Assembly: GCF_001894945.1 (NCBI RefSeq)
Contig: NZ_BCXE01000001.1
Coordinates: forward strand, 372,001 to 436,000
Length of the DNA stretch: 64,000 bases
Direction of reading: 5' to 3'
From: Rhodococcus ruber NBRC 15591
Lineage (GTDB): Bacteria > Actinomycetota > Actinomycetes > Mycobacteriales > Mycobacteriaceae
A program made the translations under genes and the position numbers. Shown piece after piece: positions 63,877-64,000 of the stretch. A model generated the notes under the pieces. It made no database searches and was not told the origin of the DNA. It was given only the letters and a program-made list of their open reading frames with translations. How positions within the stretch are numbered: position 1 is the stretch's first letter; each line of letters begins with the position of its first letter.

Positions 63877-64000
63877 GACGCTCCCTCCGAGATCGGGTTC
63901 GACCATGCTGACACACGGGGGAGACAGCGTCGCGGGCGTGGTCCGGCGAACTCGGGCGGGTTCGAGGTCGGCTTCCAGGGCGAAGCCAGATGGGTACCGA
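63877..64000. other. Upstream region of the Wadjet operon
   Basis: The last 124 bp contain the jetA ribosome site and no complete gene. No clear promoter hexamers or repeats are visible before the window ends. Confidence 0.5.

Noticed and set aside
1-64000. CRISPR arrays, tRNA or rRNA genes, insertion sequences
   Set aside because: No regularly spaced repeats with unique spacers, no cloverleaf or rRNA signature and no transposase were recognised on reading both strands.

Overview
The window is GC-rich chromosomal DNA (roughly 70% G+C) from an actinobacterium of the mycolic-acid group. Rhodococcus or a close relative is the best guess. The reasons are a single-chain acyl-CoA carboxylase, a pair resembling mycobacterial Rv0025/Rv0026, frequent GTG starts, ATGA/GTGA gene overlaps, and a dense aromatic-catabolic cluster. 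I saw no rRNA, tRNA, CRISPR array or intact insertion sequence.

Layout. 1-3.1 kb: 5' part of a fused biotin-dependent acyl-CoA carboxylase, leaving the window on the left. 3.1-9.9 kb: mixed small-metabolism and envelope genes (GyrI-like binding protein, membrane-anchored BAAT-type hydrolase, lipoprotein, zinc alcohol dehydrogenase, SRPBCC protein). 9.9-18.4 kb: a DNA-processing block with an unusual zinc-rich protein (HNH-like, zinc-ribbon and EVE-like segments) followed by an AddB/AddA-like helicase-nuclease pair. 18.4-29.4 kb: patatin, luciferase-like oxidoreductase, HAD phosphatase, secreted Het-C-like protein, membrane hydrolase, a 52-aa zinc-finger-like protein, DUF429 protein, pseudouridine-phosphate glycosidase, CoA-binding protein, a nuclease-like/DUF4357-like protein and a calcineurin-type phosphodiesterase.

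29.4-50.2 kb is aromatic catabolism in two modules. Module 1 (minus strand, 29.4-36.6 kb) holds an FAD monooxygenase, acyl-CoA ligase, MaoC hydratase, a phenol/resorcinol-type hydroxylase, maleylacetate reductase and hydroxyquinol 1,2-dioxygenase. It faces an IclR regulator across a perfect palindrome, with a TetR regulator behind. Module 2 holds a complete Rieske dioxygenase system (reductase, alpha, beta, ferredoxin), cis-diol dehydrogenase, extradiol dioxygenase and C-C hydrolase (40.1-46.3 kb, plus). Converging on it are the lower-pathway hydratase, acylating acetaldehyde dehydrogenase and aldolase (46.4-49.2 kb, minus). A PucR-type regulator and a second IclR regulator flank this module. 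Together they would take an aromatic ring to pyruvate plus acetyl-CoA (meta route) and a hydroxylated ring to 3-oxoadipate (hydroxyquinol route).

50.2-64 kb: a DUF1254/DUF1214 protein, a Stealth-family sugar-phosphate transferase, and two tandemly duplicated lipoproteins whose ends are nearly identical but whose centres differ. These lie downstream of and overlap a type VII secretion-type pair. Last comes a complete type I Wadjet (jetABCD) anti-plasmid condensin system, all on the minus strand with 4-bp overlaps.
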